A DNA stretch of 64,000 nucleotides, taken from Caballeronia cordobensis. GTDB lineage: Bacteria > Pseudomonadota > Gammaproteobacteria > Burkholderiales > Burkholderiaceae. Location of the stretch: assembly GCF_001544575.2 (NCBI RefSeq), contig NZ_FCNY02000003.1, forward strand, positions 1-64,000, read 5' to 3'. The translations under genes and the position numbers were made by a program. A model generated the notes under the pieces. It saw only the letters and a program-made list of their open reading frames with translations. It ran no database searches and was not told the origin of the DNA. Below, piece after piece: positions 20,361-28,744 of this stretch (position 1 is the stretch's first letter; every line of letters begins with the position of its first letter).

Positions 20361-21884
20361 ATGAAAACCTATGTCGATGTCCTGCTCGACCGGCTCGATG
20401 AAGACGCCGGCCGCGCGGTCCTGCGCTATCTCGGCGAAGACGTGACGGCCGGCGCGTTGCGCGCGTCGGTCTATCGATACGCTCGCGCGCTGCAATCGCT
20501 CGGCATCGGGCGCGGCGATTTCGTCGCGATGTTCGCGCCGAATTGCCCCGATGCGCTCGCCATCCGCTATGCGACGAACCTGCTCGGCGCGGCCACGATG
20601 TTCCTGCCGGGAATCGCATCGGCGGAGCGCCGCGCGGCCTTCGTGGCCCGCATGCAGCCAACGCTGCTCGTCGCTTTCGCCGAGACCGCGGATCTCGTGC
20701 CGCCGCGTTGCGCGGCGCGTCTCGCGTATGTCGGCGCCGGTCCCGCGCGCCTGCGCCTGGACATTCGCGCGCGTGTGCAGTGCGATTCGCCGCTACAAAG
20801 CTCAGCGATGCCCGACGATCTTGCCGTGGTCGTATCGTCCGGCGGCTCGACCGGCGTGCCCAAAGCGAGCCGGCGCAGCTTCGCCACCTACTCGGCGATG
20901 GTCAGCGCGCCGAGCCCGGCGGACCGGCGTCAGCTCGTCAATGGCGCGCTGGCGTATCTCTCGCAGGTGCTCGTCGACAACACGCTGATGGGCGGCGGCA
21001 CGGTCGTGCTCGAACCGCACTACGACGCCGCCGGAACGCTCGCGGCCATCGAAGCCGAACGCATCACCGATGTCCTGCTCGTCGAGCCGCAGCTCTTCGA
21101 GACGATGGATCACGCGGACGTCCGGCATCGCGATCTGTCTTCGCTGCGCTCGATCGCGCATATCGGCGGGTCGGCGCCCGCCATCCTGCGGCGGCGCGCG
21201 ATTGCCCGGCTCGGCCCGGTGCTCACGCACATGTACGGCGCGAGCGAAGCGGGGCTCGTGAGCGTGCTGTCGCCTGCGGACTATCGGTCCGATCCGGGCC
21301 TGCTGGACAGCGCCGGGCGCATCCGGCCCGGCGTCGACGTGCGCCTGCGCCGCGCCGATGGCACGTTCGCGCGCACGGGGCAGCACGGCCTCATCGAAGT
21401 GAGGTCCGCGGCGATGGCGCAGGGCTACTATCGCCAGCCGATCGAATCGGCGCAGAAATTCCGCGACGGCTGGTGCCTCACGGGCGATGTCGGCTTCATC
21501 GACGCGAAGCTCAATCTGCATGTGCTCGGGCGCGCGGCGGATGTCGCCGAGATCGATGGCCGCGCCATCGGCCCGGCGCAGATCGAAGCGCCGCTATGCG
21601 CCTTGCCCGACGTGCGTTACGCGCGTGCCGTATCGAGCGGCGACGCGACCTGCGGCTATGTGTGGAACGTGGTGGCCGTGCCGTGGCCGGGCAGGCGCAT
21701 CGACATCTACGATTGCCTGCGCGTGCTCGAAACGGCGTGCGGCGCGCGAGTCGCGCAGGCCGTGCGGATGATCGCCGTGCCGCGCGTGCCGCTGACCGAG
21801 CAGGGCAAGGTGGACCGCGCGCGGATCGGGCGGATGTTCCGCGATGCGTCGAAGCGGCCGGTCGAGGAGCAATACGCGGCTTGA
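20361..21884 (+). CDS. AMP-dependent acyl-CoA synthetase/ligase-like enzyme
   Basis: A 507-residue member of the ANL adenylating superfamily. The AMP-binding P-loop is unusual (VVSSGGSTGVPKAS instead of SSGTTGxPK). Later motifs are MYGASEAG, TGDVGFID and the C-terminal Lys in TEQGKVDR. No carrier or reductase domain follows, so a stand-alone acid:CoA (or acid:AMP) ligase is likely. The substrate is unknown; aromatic or short acyl acids fit the neighbourhood. AAGGAGGG precedes the ATG. It lies 67 bases after the aminotransferase and is convergent with the dehydrogenase gene 13 bases away. Confidence 0.75.
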   Translation: MKTYVDVLLDRLDEDAGRAVLRYLGEDVTAGALRASVYRYARALQSLGIGRGDFVAMFAPNCPDALAIRYATNLLGAATMFLPGIASAERRAAFVARMQPTLLVAFAETADLVPPRCAARLAYVGAGPARLRLDIRARVQCDSPLQSSAMPDDLAVVVSSGGSTGVPKASRRSFATYSAMVSAPSPADRRQLVNGALAYLSQVLVDNTLMGGGTVVLEPHYDAAGTLAAIEAERITDVLLVEPQLFETMDHADVRHRDLSSLRSIAHIGGSAPAILRRRAIARLGPVLTHMYGASEAGLVSVLSPADYRSDPGLLDSAGRIRPGVDVRLRRADGTFARTGQHGLIEVRSAAMAQGYYRQPIESAQKFRDGWCLTGDVGFIDAKLNLHVLGRAADVAEIDGRAIGPAQIEAPLCALPDVRYARAVSSGDATCGYVWNVVAVPWPGRRIDIYDCLRVLETACGARVAQAVRMIAVPRVPLTEQGKVDRARIGRMFRDASKRPVEEQYAA

Positions 21885-21897
21885 AGCACGGGCGGCG

Positions 21898-22830
21898 CTA
21901 TAGGTCGCACCGCGCCTTCAGCAGTTCCAGCATGACGCGGTCGCGTTCCGTTTCCATCGACTCCCGCGAGCGGCCGTCGAGCGCCGCGTTCATCCCGTCG
22001 ACGACTTTGCGCTGAAGTTCGGGCGTCAGTTCGGGGGTGCCCAGATCGTCCCACCAGCTTTGCATCGGCGGGCCCAGATGGTCGAGCGTATGTTGCAGGC
22101 CGCCTTCGCCGCCCGACAGATGCAGATTCGCGAACGGTCCCAGCACTGCCCATCGCAGGCCGGGACCGTAGGCGATGGCGTCGTCGATATCCGCGACGCT
22201 GGCCGCGCCGATCGACACGAGATGAAACGCCTCGCGCCACAGCGCCGCCTGCAGGCGGTTGGCAATGTGACCTTTCAGCTCCTTGCGCGGATGGATGGGC
22301 CGCTTGCCGATCGCGCGGTAGAACGCCATCGCGCGTTCGAGCGAAACCGCGGAGGTCGCTTCGCCGCCGATCACTTCGACGAGCGGAATCAGATGCGGCG
22401 GATTGAACGGATGCCCGAGCACGACGCGCGACGGATGACGGCATGCACGCTGCACGCGGCTCATCAGAAGACCGGACGTGCTCGATGCGATCACGACGTC
22501 CTCGGGCAACGCCGCATCCATTCTGCGCAGCAGATCGAGCTTGAGGTCTTCGCGTTCCGGCCCGTTCTCCTGCACGAACTGCGCGCCGGACAGCGCGCTT
22601 TCCAGATCTTCGTGAAAGGTCAGATTCGACTGCGACGCGCCGTTCGACAAGCCGATCCGTTCGAGCGCCGGCCAGTGCCGCGCGACGGCTGCCGTGAGCC
22701 GTTCACGCGCGCCGGGCGCGGGGTCCGTCGCCGATACCCGAAGCCCGCGCGCCAGAAAATACGCGGTCCAGCTTGCGCCGATCACGCCCGTGCCGACCAC
22801 CGCGACGCGTTCGATTGTTGGGTCCGTCAT
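21898..22830 (-). CDS. 3-hydroxyacyl-CoA / L-carnitine dehydrogenase family enzyme
   Basis: A 310-residue NAD-dependent dehydrogenase. The Rossmann motif is [13 protein letters not shown]; next come the QENGPER segment, ASSTSGLL, and the catalytic His in [19 protein letters not shown]. Layout and phrases resemble bacterial L-carnitine 3-dehydrogenase and lambda-crystallin-type enzymes, which oxidise a 3-hydroxy acid to a 3-keto acid. The ATG at 22830 overlaps the stop of the BKACE gene (ATGA), with GGAG nine bases upstream, so it is preferred over an ATG six bases earlier. Coupling to a beta-keto acid cleavage enzyme fits oxidation followed by cleavage. Carnitine is one candidate substrate, not shown. 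Confidence 0.8.
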   Translation of the reverse strand: MTDPTIERVAVVGTGVIGASWTAYFLARGLRVSATDPAPGARERLTAAVARHWPALERIGLSNGASQSNLTFHEDLESALSGAQFVQENGPEREDLKLDLLRRMDAALPEDVVIASSTSGLLMSRVQRACRHPSRVVLGHPFNPPHLIPLVEVIGGEATSAVSLERAMAFYRAIGKRPIHPRKELKGHIANRLQAALWREAFHLVSIGAASVADIDDAIAYGPGLRWAVLGPFANLHLSGGEGGLQHTLDHLGPPMQSWWDDLGTPELTPELQRKVVDGMNAALDGRSRESMETERDRVMLELLKARCDL

Positions 22831-23753
22831 TTGCATGTCTCCAGCGACTCGGCGGCGGCTTCGTCGTGCAATGGCGCGAGGCCGATGATCTCGCGCGCTT
22901 CGGCGGGCGTGGCCGGCTCGTAGCCCATCTCGCGCACCAGCCGCACGAGCCGTTCGACCAGTTGCACGTTGGTCGCCAGTTGCCCCTGCCGATAGTACAG
23001 ATTGTCTTCGAGCCCGACGCGCACGTGTCCGCCCAGCAGCAGCGAGTTCATCGCGGCCGGCAACTGCGCCGCCCCGATCGCGCTGACATTGAACACGGTG
23101 TTCGCCGGCAGATGATCGACCATCGTCTGCAGGAGGCGCGGCGTATAGGGCAGCGCGCCCTGAAACGCATTCGCACCGATGACGATGTTGATGAAATGCG
23201 GCGCGTCGTCGAGGCCTTCGTTCAGCGCGCGCTGCACGTCCTGAACGATGTCGGCGAGGCCGAACACTTCCCATTCGGGCTTGATGCCGCGTTCCTTCAT
23301 CATGCCCGCGATCTGCCGGATGCGCGACGGCGGCGTGGCCACCAGAATTTCCTTGCCTTCGAAGCTCGCGATCACGGTTTGCGCATCGAGCGTGCACATT
23401 TCGACGCCTTCGGCCTGCATGCCCTTCAGGCGCTCCTCCCACATGATTTCCCACAGCCCGTTGTCGAGCGCGCGCACCATGTCGCCGTTGATGCCGCCGC
23501 CGGTCGAATTGTTCAGGATGATGTCGCACCTGGCGCGGATGAGGCTGTTGATCTCGCTGTAGATCGCGGGGTTGCAGGTCGCCTGATCGTCCGGACGGCG
23601 CGCATGCACGGCGACGACGCTCGCGCCGGCGTTGTAGCAGCGGTAGGTATCGTCGGCGATCTCGCGCGGCTGCGTCGGCAGGTTCGGGTTCATCTTCTTG
23701 GTCGCCATGCCGCCCGTGGGCGCGACCGTCACGATGACTTTGGGTTTGCTCAT
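22827..23753 (-). CDS. BKACE-family beta-keto acid cleavage enzyme, altered metal motif
   Basis: A 308-residue TIM-barrel enzyme of the 3-keto-5-aminohexanoate cleavage (BKACE) family. Known members split a beta-keto acid with acetyl-CoA to acetoacetate and an acyl-CoA. The family opening ([10 protein letters not shown]), [11 protein letters not shown] and the late RVGLEDN motif are present. The metal-binding HxH is not: the site reads V-A-V-H-A-R, with Ala at 48 and His at 50, whereas the second BKACE in this window keeps H-L-H. It is coupled to the dehydrogenase and lies 26 bases behind the importer. The product could be betainyl-CoA if the substrate is dehydrocarnitine, as shown for other BKACEs, but this is open. 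Confidence 0.85.
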   Translation of the reverse strand: MSKPKVIVTVAPTGGMATKKMNPNLPTQPREIADDTYRCYNAGASVVAVHARRPDDQATCNPAIYSEINSLIRARCDIILNNSTGGGINGDMVRALDNGLWEIMWEERLKGMQAEGVEMCTLDAQTVIASFEGKEILVATPPSRIRQIAGMMKERGIKPEWEVFGLADIVQDVQRALNEGLDDAPHFINIVIGANAFQGALPYTPRLLQTMVDHLPANTVFNVSAIGAAQLPAAMNSLLLGGHVRVGLEDNLYYRQGQLATNVQLVERLVRLVREMGYEPATPAEAREIIGLAPLHDEAAAESLETCK

Positions 23754-23779
23754 GATGTGTGTCTCCGAATGAAGTTTTT

Positions 23780-25138
23780 TCAGGAATGCGCGGCGTCCGT
23801 TCCTACCCGCAGCGCACGCTTGGGCAGGCCGATCAGCACCGTCAGGCAGCCGATCAGCACCACCGCGGTCAGCGCGAGCAGGCCGGTCTGAATGCTGCCC
23901 GTCGCGCCCTTGATCCAGCCGATCACCGTCGGGCTGACGAAGCCGCCGAGAATGCCGAGCGAACTGATGACCGCGATGCCTGCGGCGGCGGCGTCGCGGC
24001 CGAGATAAGTCGGCGGAATCGACCAGAAGAGCGAACCGCCGCCGAAGATGAAGAACGAAGCGATGCACAGCAGCGTCATGACCGGACCGACGCCCGCCCC
24101 GGCGAACGAAGTCGATGCCAGCGCGATCGCCCCGATGGCGAGCGTGCCGCCGACATGCCAGCGGCGTTCGCCGAAGCGGTCCGAGCTGCGGCTGATGACG
24201 AGCACACCGAGCGCGCCGAAGAAGTAGGGGACAGCGGTGAACCAGCCGATCGTCGACAAGTTGGCGATGCCGATGCCCTTGATCATCGTCGGCAGCCAGA
24301 AGGTCACGGTGTAGACGGCGCACGCCGCGCAGAAGTAGACGAAGGCGAGCACGTAGGTCATCGGATCGGCGAGGGCGGCAAGCAGCTTGCCGTGGCCGCC
24401 GTGCGCGGCGTCGTGCTTGTGGTCGGCGGTCATGGCCGCGCGCACCGTCTCTTTCTCCGCCTGACTCAGCCACGCCGCTTCGGCGGGCTTGTTCGGCAGC
24501 ATGCGGTAGAGCAGGAACCCCAGGAGGACCGTGGGCAAGCCCTCGACGATGAAAAGCCACTGCCAGCCGTGCATGCCGCCGAACCCTTCCATGCCGCTCA
24601 TGATCATGCCCGACAGCGGACCGCCGAGCACGCCGGTGATCGGCATGCCGAAGAGGAAAAGTCCCGTCACGCGGCCGCGGCGCTGGCTCGGATACCAGTA
24701 CGTGAGATACAGGATGATGCCGGGGAAGAAGCCGGCCTCGAAGACGCCGAGCATCAGGCGGATCGCATAGAACTGCCACGGCGCCGAGACGAAGGCGGTG
24801 GCCGCGGACGTCAGGCCCCACAGCACCATGATGCGCAGGAACGTGAGCCGCGCGCCGATCTTTTCGAGCAGCAGATTGCTGGGCACTTCGAACAGCAGAT
24901 AGGTGACGAAGAAGATGCCCGCGCCGAGACCGTACACGGCGTCGGAAAACGCGAGATCCTGCTTCATCTGCAGTTGCGCGTAGCCGATGTTGATGCGATC
25001 GAGAAAGGCGAACACGTAAGCGATCAGCACAAGCGGCATGACGCGCGCACTGATCTTGCGAAAGACGGCGTCTTCGGCGGAACGGCCGGGCGAACTGTCG
25101 ATGGCCGGCGCGCCGGTCAGCGAGCGAATGCGATTCAT
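23780..25138 (-). CDS. MFS transporter, anion:cation symporter (ACS) family
   Basis: A 452-residue, 12-segment major-facilitator protein. The opening after a 25-residue tail is [25 protein letters not shown]. The [26 protein letters not shown] motif is typical of the ACS family, which imports organic acids with protons. It is first in the importer, BKACE, dehydrogenase operon and presumably brings in the hydroxy acid substrate. A perfect palindrome at 25193-25214 lies about 55 bases before its start and is a likely operator. Confidence 0.88.
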   Translation of the reverse strand: MNRIRSLTGAPAIDSSPGRSAEDAVFRKISARVMPLVLIAYVFAFLDRINIGYAQLQMKQDLAFSDAVYGLGAGIFFVTYLLFEVPSNLLLEKIGARLTFLRIMVLWGLTSAATAFVSAPWQFYAIRLMLGVFEAGFFPGIILYLTYWYPSQRRGRVTGLFLFGMPITGVLGGPLSGMIMSGMEGFGGMHGWQWLFIVEGLPTVLLGFLLYRMLPNKPAEAAWLSQAEKETVRAAMTADHKHDAAHGGHGKLLAALADPMTYVLAFVYFCAACAVYTVTFWLPTMIKGIGIANLSTIGWFTAVPYFFGALGVLVISRSSDRFGERRWHVGGTLAIGAIALASTSFAGAGVGPVMTLLCIASFFIFGGGSLFWSIPPTYLGRDAAAAGIAVISSLGILGGFVSPTVIGWIKGATGSIQTGLLALTAVVLIGCLTVLIGLPKRALRVGTDAAHS

Positions 25139-25192
25139 TGCGTGTCTCCGTTATCGGGTATGACACGCATTATTTCGGGCACGCATGATCGC

Positions 25193-25214
25193 AACTGTCG
25201 ATCGGGCGACAGTT
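25193..25214. promoter_or_regulatory. Palindromic operator, site A (importer operon)
   Basis: AACTGTCG, six bases, CGACAGTT is a perfect dyad between the Crp/Fnr gene stop and the importer start. A second copy with 13 of 16 half-site bases matching lies at 25956-25978. Two-fold symmetry with a six-base spacer is what Crp/Fnr dimers bind, so the adjacent regulator is the prime candidate. Confidence 0.78.
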
Positions 25215-25237
25215 AAGGTCAGCGTATACGAGCAGAA

Positions 25238-25942
25238 CTATTGCGCGATGGCCTGCAAGCCCGGCAGATCGAGGATGACGATTTCGCCGTACTCGGCGCG
25301 CACGAGCCCGGCCTGCTTGAAGCGGCTCATCGCCTTGTTGCAGGTCTGGCGCGACACGGCCGCGAGATTCGCGAGCTCCTCCTGCGAGATGCGCAAATGA
25401 TTCGTGCCGCCCGGGTTCGACAGCGGATGAATCATGCCCACGAGCGCGCGCGCCACGAGGCTGTCGGTATCGAGCAGGCCGTGCGCGGCGGCGACGGCCA
25501 TGAACCAGTGCAGGCGCTCGTTGACCTGCAACAGCAGGAATTCGTTGAACGACGGCTGATGCGCGCGCAGCCAGTCGAACGTGGCGGACGGAATCTGTGC
25601 GACGCGGCTGTCACGCAGCGCGATGAGATCGGACTGGCGCGGCGTGCCGCGGATCAGCGTGCCTTCGCCGAACCAGCTGCCGACCGACTGGCCGCCGAGC
25701 GTCACGGTTTGTCCGTCGCGCGCGGTGATCGACCATTTGATGAGGCCTTCGAGCATGCCGAACCAGACGTGTTGCCGCTCGCCATGATGGCCGAGCACCT
25801 GGCCCATGGCGACGGCGCGCTCCGACGCGTGCGCGCGCACGCGTGCCTGCGCGGGTGCGTCGAGCCGCACGAACCACGACGACTGCCCGAGCAGTTCGTC
25901 GAGGGTGAGCGACGGCGCGGACATGCGTTTGCGGCGGGTCAT
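25238..25942 (-). CDS. Crp/Fnr-family transcriptional regulator
   Basis: About 234 residues from the ATG at 25942. It has an N-terminal cyclic-nucleotide-binding-type barrel (GQSVGSWFGEGTLIRGTPR near 90) and a C-terminal winged helix (ISQEELANLAAVSRQTCNKAMSRF near 185-210). No iron-sulfur cysteine cluster is visible, so it is not an FNR-type oxygen sensor. The frame is open to 25999, but that start would place operator site B inside the gene; 25942 or 25924 fits better. It lies between two gene sets that share the palindrome, so it probably controls both, and itself. Confidence 0.85.
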   Translation of the reverse strand: MTRRKRMSAPSLTLDELLGQSSWFVRLDAPAQARVRAHASERAVAMGQVLGHHGERQHVWFGMLEGLIKWSITARDGQTVTLGGQSVGSWFGEGTLIRGTPRQSDLIALRDSRVAQIPSATFDWLRAHQPSFNEFLLLQVNERLHWFMAVAAAHGLLDTDSLVARALVGMIHPLSNPGGTNHLRISQEELANLAAVSRQTCNKAMSRFKQAGLVRAEYGEIVILDLPGLQAIAQ

Positions 25943-25955
25943 GGCTTCGGGCTCA

Positions 25956-25978
25956 CGATTGTCGCGCGATCGACAGTG
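25956..25978. promoter_or_regulatory. Palindromic operator, site B (regulator/thioesterase promoter)
   Basis: GATTGTCG, six bases, CGACAGTG lies between the divergent Crp/Fnr and thioesterase genes, about 54 bases before the thioesterase start. It matches site A at 13 of 16 half-site positions with the same spacer length. Confidence 0.7.
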
Positions 25979-26031
25979 TCGCGACGCCGGGACGGGCACA
26001 ATGAGGCTATTCGAAGGAGGGTCATGGACTC

Positions 26032-26445
26032 ATGAGCAAGGAAACCATCTACCGTATCGACGTGCAATTCGGCGATTGCGACCCGGCGGGCATCGTGTTC
26101 TTTCCGAACTTCTCGCGCTGGATGGACGCCGCCTCGCACGATTATTTCATCCAGTGCGGCCTGCCGCCCTGGCGCGCGATGACGGACCTGCCGAACTGCA
26201 TCGGCGCGCCGCTTCTGGAAATCCACACGCGCTTTCATACTTCGGCGACGTACGGGGAAACTTTGGAGGTGCATAGCAGCGTCGAAGAATGGCGCGGCAA
26301 GGTGTTCATTCAGAACCATCGCATCATGCGCGGCGATACCTTGATCTGCGAAGGCCGCGCGACCCGCGCATTGTGCATCAAGCAGGCCGACGGGCGGCTG
26401 AAGGCCGTTCCCGTGCCCGAGTTCATCCGCGCCGCGTGCGGTTGA
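26032..26445 (+). CDS. 4-hydroxybenzoyl-CoA-thioesterase-family (4HBT) acyl-CoA thioesterase
   Basis: A 137-residue hot-dog-fold enzyme. The catalytic Asp motif is QFGDCDPAGIVFFPNFSRW. The phrase FIQCGLPPWRAM and the length follow the Pseudomonas 4-hydroxybenzoyl-CoA thioesterase closely. It hydrolyses an acyl-CoA to the free acid. If the BKACE next door makes an acyl-CoA such as betainyl-CoA, this enzyme could release it; alternatively it acts on an aromatic CoA ester made by the ligase at 20361. AAGGAGG lies 11 bases before the ATG. It runs directly into the SDR gene. Confidence 0.85.
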   Translation: MSKETIYRIDVQFGDCDPAGIVFFPNFSRWMDAASHDYFIQCGLPPWRAMTDLPNCIGAPLLEIHTRFHTSATYGETLEVHSSVEEWRGKVFIQNHRIMRGDTLICEGRATRALCIKQADGRLKAVPVPEFIRAACG

Positions 26446-26456
26446 TGGAGCGCGCC

Positions 26457-27230
26457 ATGACGACATCCACGGCTCAGCGCGTGCTCGTGACCGCGGGCGC
26501 GAGCGGAATCGGCCGCGCGATCGCCGAGGCGTTCGTAGCCGCCGGCGCGAAGGTATTCGTTTGCGATATCGATGAAGCCGCGCTCTCGCGATTGCAGGAG
26601 CACGCGCCCGGCGTCCTTACGTCGGTATGCGATATCGGCGATCGCGCCGCGGCGGCGCGCATGGTCGACGATGCCGCGGCCGCGCTCGGCGGCATCGACG
26701 TGCTCGTCAACAATGCGGGCATCGCCGGTCCCGCCGCCAGTGTGGAGACGCTGGACCCGGATGCCTGGGAAAGCGTGCTGCGCGTGAATCTCACCGGCAC
26801 GTTCATCGTGACGCAACATGCGATTCCTCATCTGAAGCAGTCTCCCGCGGGCACGATCGTGGTGATGTCGTCAATCGCGGGACGGTTCGGCTATCCGAAC
26901 CGCAGCCCCTACGCCGTGACCAAATGGGGGCTCGTCGGCTTCACGAAAACGCTGTCGCGCGAGCTCGGCGAGTTCGGTATCCGCGTCAACGCCATTTTGC
27001 CCGGCGCCGTGGAAGGCCCGCGCATTCAGCAGGTTCTGGCGGGACGCGCGTCGGTCAGCGGGCGCAGCGTGGACGAAGAGCGCGACGCGGCGCTCGCGAA
27101 TCAGTCGATCAGACGCTTCGTCGATCCGGCCGATATCGCCGCGCTCGCGGTATTTCTCGCGTCGCGTGCGGGACGCTCGATATCCGGCCAGATCATTCCG
27201 GTCGATGGCGACTCGCAAAGCGCTTCCTGA
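26457..27230 (+). CDS. SDR-family NAD(P)-dependent dehydrogenase
   Basis: A 257-residue short-chain dehydrogenase. Cofactor motif TAGASGIGRAI, structural NNAGIAG, catalytic Ser in VVMSSIAGRF and the YAVTK Tyr/Lys pair are intact. An ATG at 26445 overlaps the thioesterase stop, but the ATG at 26457 has GGAG six bases upstream and fits the family start. It is clearly paralogous to the SDR at 55139-55930, which also sits beside a BKACE gene. It likely oxidises a hydroxy acid in the same catabolic route. It converges on benE with six bases between stops. Confidence 0.88.
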   Translation: MTTSTAQRVLVTAGASGIGRAIAEAFVAAGAKVFVCDIDEAALSRLQEHAPGVLTSVCDIGDRAAAARMVDDAAAALGGIDVLVNNAGIAGPAASVETLDPDAWESVLRVNLTGTFIVTQHAIPHLKQSPAGTIVVMSSIAGRFGYPNRSPYAVTKWGLVGFTKTLSRELGEFGIRVNAILPGAVEGPRIQQVLAGRASVSGRSVDEERDAALANQSIRRFVDPADIAALAVFLASRAGRSISGQIIPVDGDSQSAS

Positions 27231-27236
27231 TGACGC

Positions 27237-28430
27237 TCATCGCGTGTGTCGCGCACGGCCCAGCACCAGATGCGCGAGCGTGCCGAGTACGATGCCCCAG
27301 AACGCCGAGCCGAGACCGAGAAAGCTCATGTTCGAAGCCGTCGCGATGAACGTGATGAACGACGCTTCGCGATGCGCTTCGTCCTGCACCAGCCCGACGA
27401 TATTCGCCGCGATCGCGCCGAGCAGCGCGAGGCCCGCGAGCACCGCGACGAACGCGTTCGGCAGCGCGGCGAACAACATGACGACGGTCCCGGCGAAGCA
27501 TCCGCCGATGAGATAGAAGAGCCCGTTGGCGATGCCCGCGACATAGCGGCGCCGCGGATCGCGATGCGCGTCGGGCCCCGTGCATAGCGCCGCGGTGATC
27601 GCCGCGATGACGATGGTGATGCCGCCCGAGAACGCAACCAGCATCGACGTGAGGCTCGTCGTCATGAGGACGGGACGCGTCGGCGTCTCGTAGCCCGAGG
27701 CGCGCAGAATCGCGAAGCCCGGCAAGAACTGCCCCGTCAGACTGACGATGACGAGCGGCACCGCGAGACTCACGGTGGATTGCCAGCTCCACGTGGGCAT
27801 CGTGAACACGGGCCGCGTGATGTGCAGGCTGACCGATTCGAAATGCGTCAGCCCGAGCGCCACGGCGAGCACGCCGCCGAACGCGAGAACCAGAATGAGG
27901 CAATAGCGCGGCGCAAAGCGGCGGAACACGATGAAGCTCGCCAGCATGCCCAGCGCGAGCGCCGGCGTGACGGCCACCGATTTGAACACGTTGACGCCGA
28001 ACTGAAAGAGGATGCCCGCCATCATCGCGCAGGCGATACCTTTGGGGATGCGCTTGACGATCTGGTCGAAGAAACCGGACACGCCGAGCGCGAAGATGCA
28101 CGCGCCCGCCACGATATACGCGCCGATCGCCTCGCTCACCGGCATGCCGGGAAAGAGCGTGACGAGCAGCGCCGTGCCGGGCGCGGACCAGGCCGTGATG
28201 ACCGGCTGCTTCAGCCACGCGCTCAGCACGATGCCGGAGAGCGCCGCGCCCATCGAAATGGACCATACCCACGACGCGACCACCTCGTTGCCGACATGCG
28301 CCGCATGCGCGGCCTGAAAGAAGATCGCGAGCGGTCCGGCATACGAGATGATGACGGCGAGCAGCCCCGCGCTGACCGCGGAGACAGACCAGTCTCCCAT
28401 GCCCTCTGCCGACAACACGGCGCGTTTCAT
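27237..28430 (-). CDS. benE: Benzoate:H+ symporter BenE
   Basis: A 397-residue protein with 10-12 membrane segments and the BenE pattern (WSVSAVSAGLLAVIISYAGP at the start, GFFDQIVKRIPKGIACAMMAGILF in the middle). It would take up benzoate. The ATG at 28430 is chosen over a longer frame to 28610 that would run into catC. It is last in the catB-catC-benE run on the minus strand, 17 bases after catC, so it should be induced with the catechol branch. Confidence 0.93.
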   Translation of the reverse strand: MKRAVLSAEGMGDWSVSAVSAGLLAVIISYAGPLAIFFQAAHAAHVGNEVVASWVWSISMGAALSGIVLSAWLKQPVITAWSAPGTALLVTLFPGMPVSEAIGAYIVAGACIFALGVSGFFDQIVKRIPKGIACAMMAGILFQFGVNVFKSVAVTPALALGMLASFIVFRRFAPRYCLILVLAFGGVLAVALGLTHFESVSLHITRPVFTMPTWSWQSTVSLAVPLVIVSLTGQFLPGFAILRASGYETPTRPVLMTTSLTSMLVAFSGGITIVIAAITAALCTGPDAHRDPRRRYVAGIANGLFYLIGGCFAGTVVMLFAALPNAFVAVLAGLALLGAIAANIVGLVQDEAHREASFITFIATASNMSFLGLGSAFWGIVLGTLAHLVLGRARHTR

Positions 28431-28447
28431 GCGTGCCGTATGCCGTT

Positions 28448-28726
28448 TTAGCGGATCGACGACGGATGATGCGCGAGCGCCGTCACCTTCATCGTCATGT
28501 ACGGAAAGAGCGGCAGGCCGGACAGAATGGTGTGCAGTTCGTCGTGCGATTCGACATCGAAGACGCTGTAGTTCGCGTATTCGCCAACGACGCGATGCAA
28601 TTGCTGCCACTTGCCTTCGCGTTGCAGTCCTTGCGAGTAGGCCTTTTCGCGCGCCTTGATTTCTTCGGCCTTGTCGGCGGGCATGTCGTGCGGCAGATGA
28701 ACGTCCATTCGTACGAGATAAAGCAT
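28448..28726 (-). CDS. catC: Muconolactone delta-isomerase
   Basis: A 92-residue protein of the normal CatC size (MLYLVRMDVHLPHDMPADKA at the start, YSVFDVESHDELHTILSGLPLFPYM near the end). It isomerises (S)-muconolactone to 3-oxoadipate enol-lactone in the catechol branch of the beta-ketoadipate pathway. It follows catB by 18 bases. The next enzyme (CatD or PcaD) and the 3-oxoadipate CoA steps are not in the window. Confidence 0.96.
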   Translation of the reverse strand: MLYLVRMDVHLPHDMPADKAEEIKAREKAYSQGLQREGKWQQLHRVVGEYANYSVFDVESHDELHTILSGLPLFPYMTMKVTALAHHPSSIR

Positions 28727-28744
28727 GTCTGTCTTCTCCTGTGT

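Noticed and set aside
21898..23753. Firm naming of the genes as carnitine dehydrogenase and dehydrocarnitine cleavage enzyme
   Set aside because: The dehydrogenase only broadly resembles known carnitine dehydrogenases and the BKACE lacks one metal His, so the substrate is left open.
26024..26035. Three-codon frame (M-D-S-stop) after the AAGGAGG before the thioesterase
   Set aside because: The spacing of three bases to that ATG is too short; the next ATG at 26032 gives the family N-terminus. Kept only as a curiosity.
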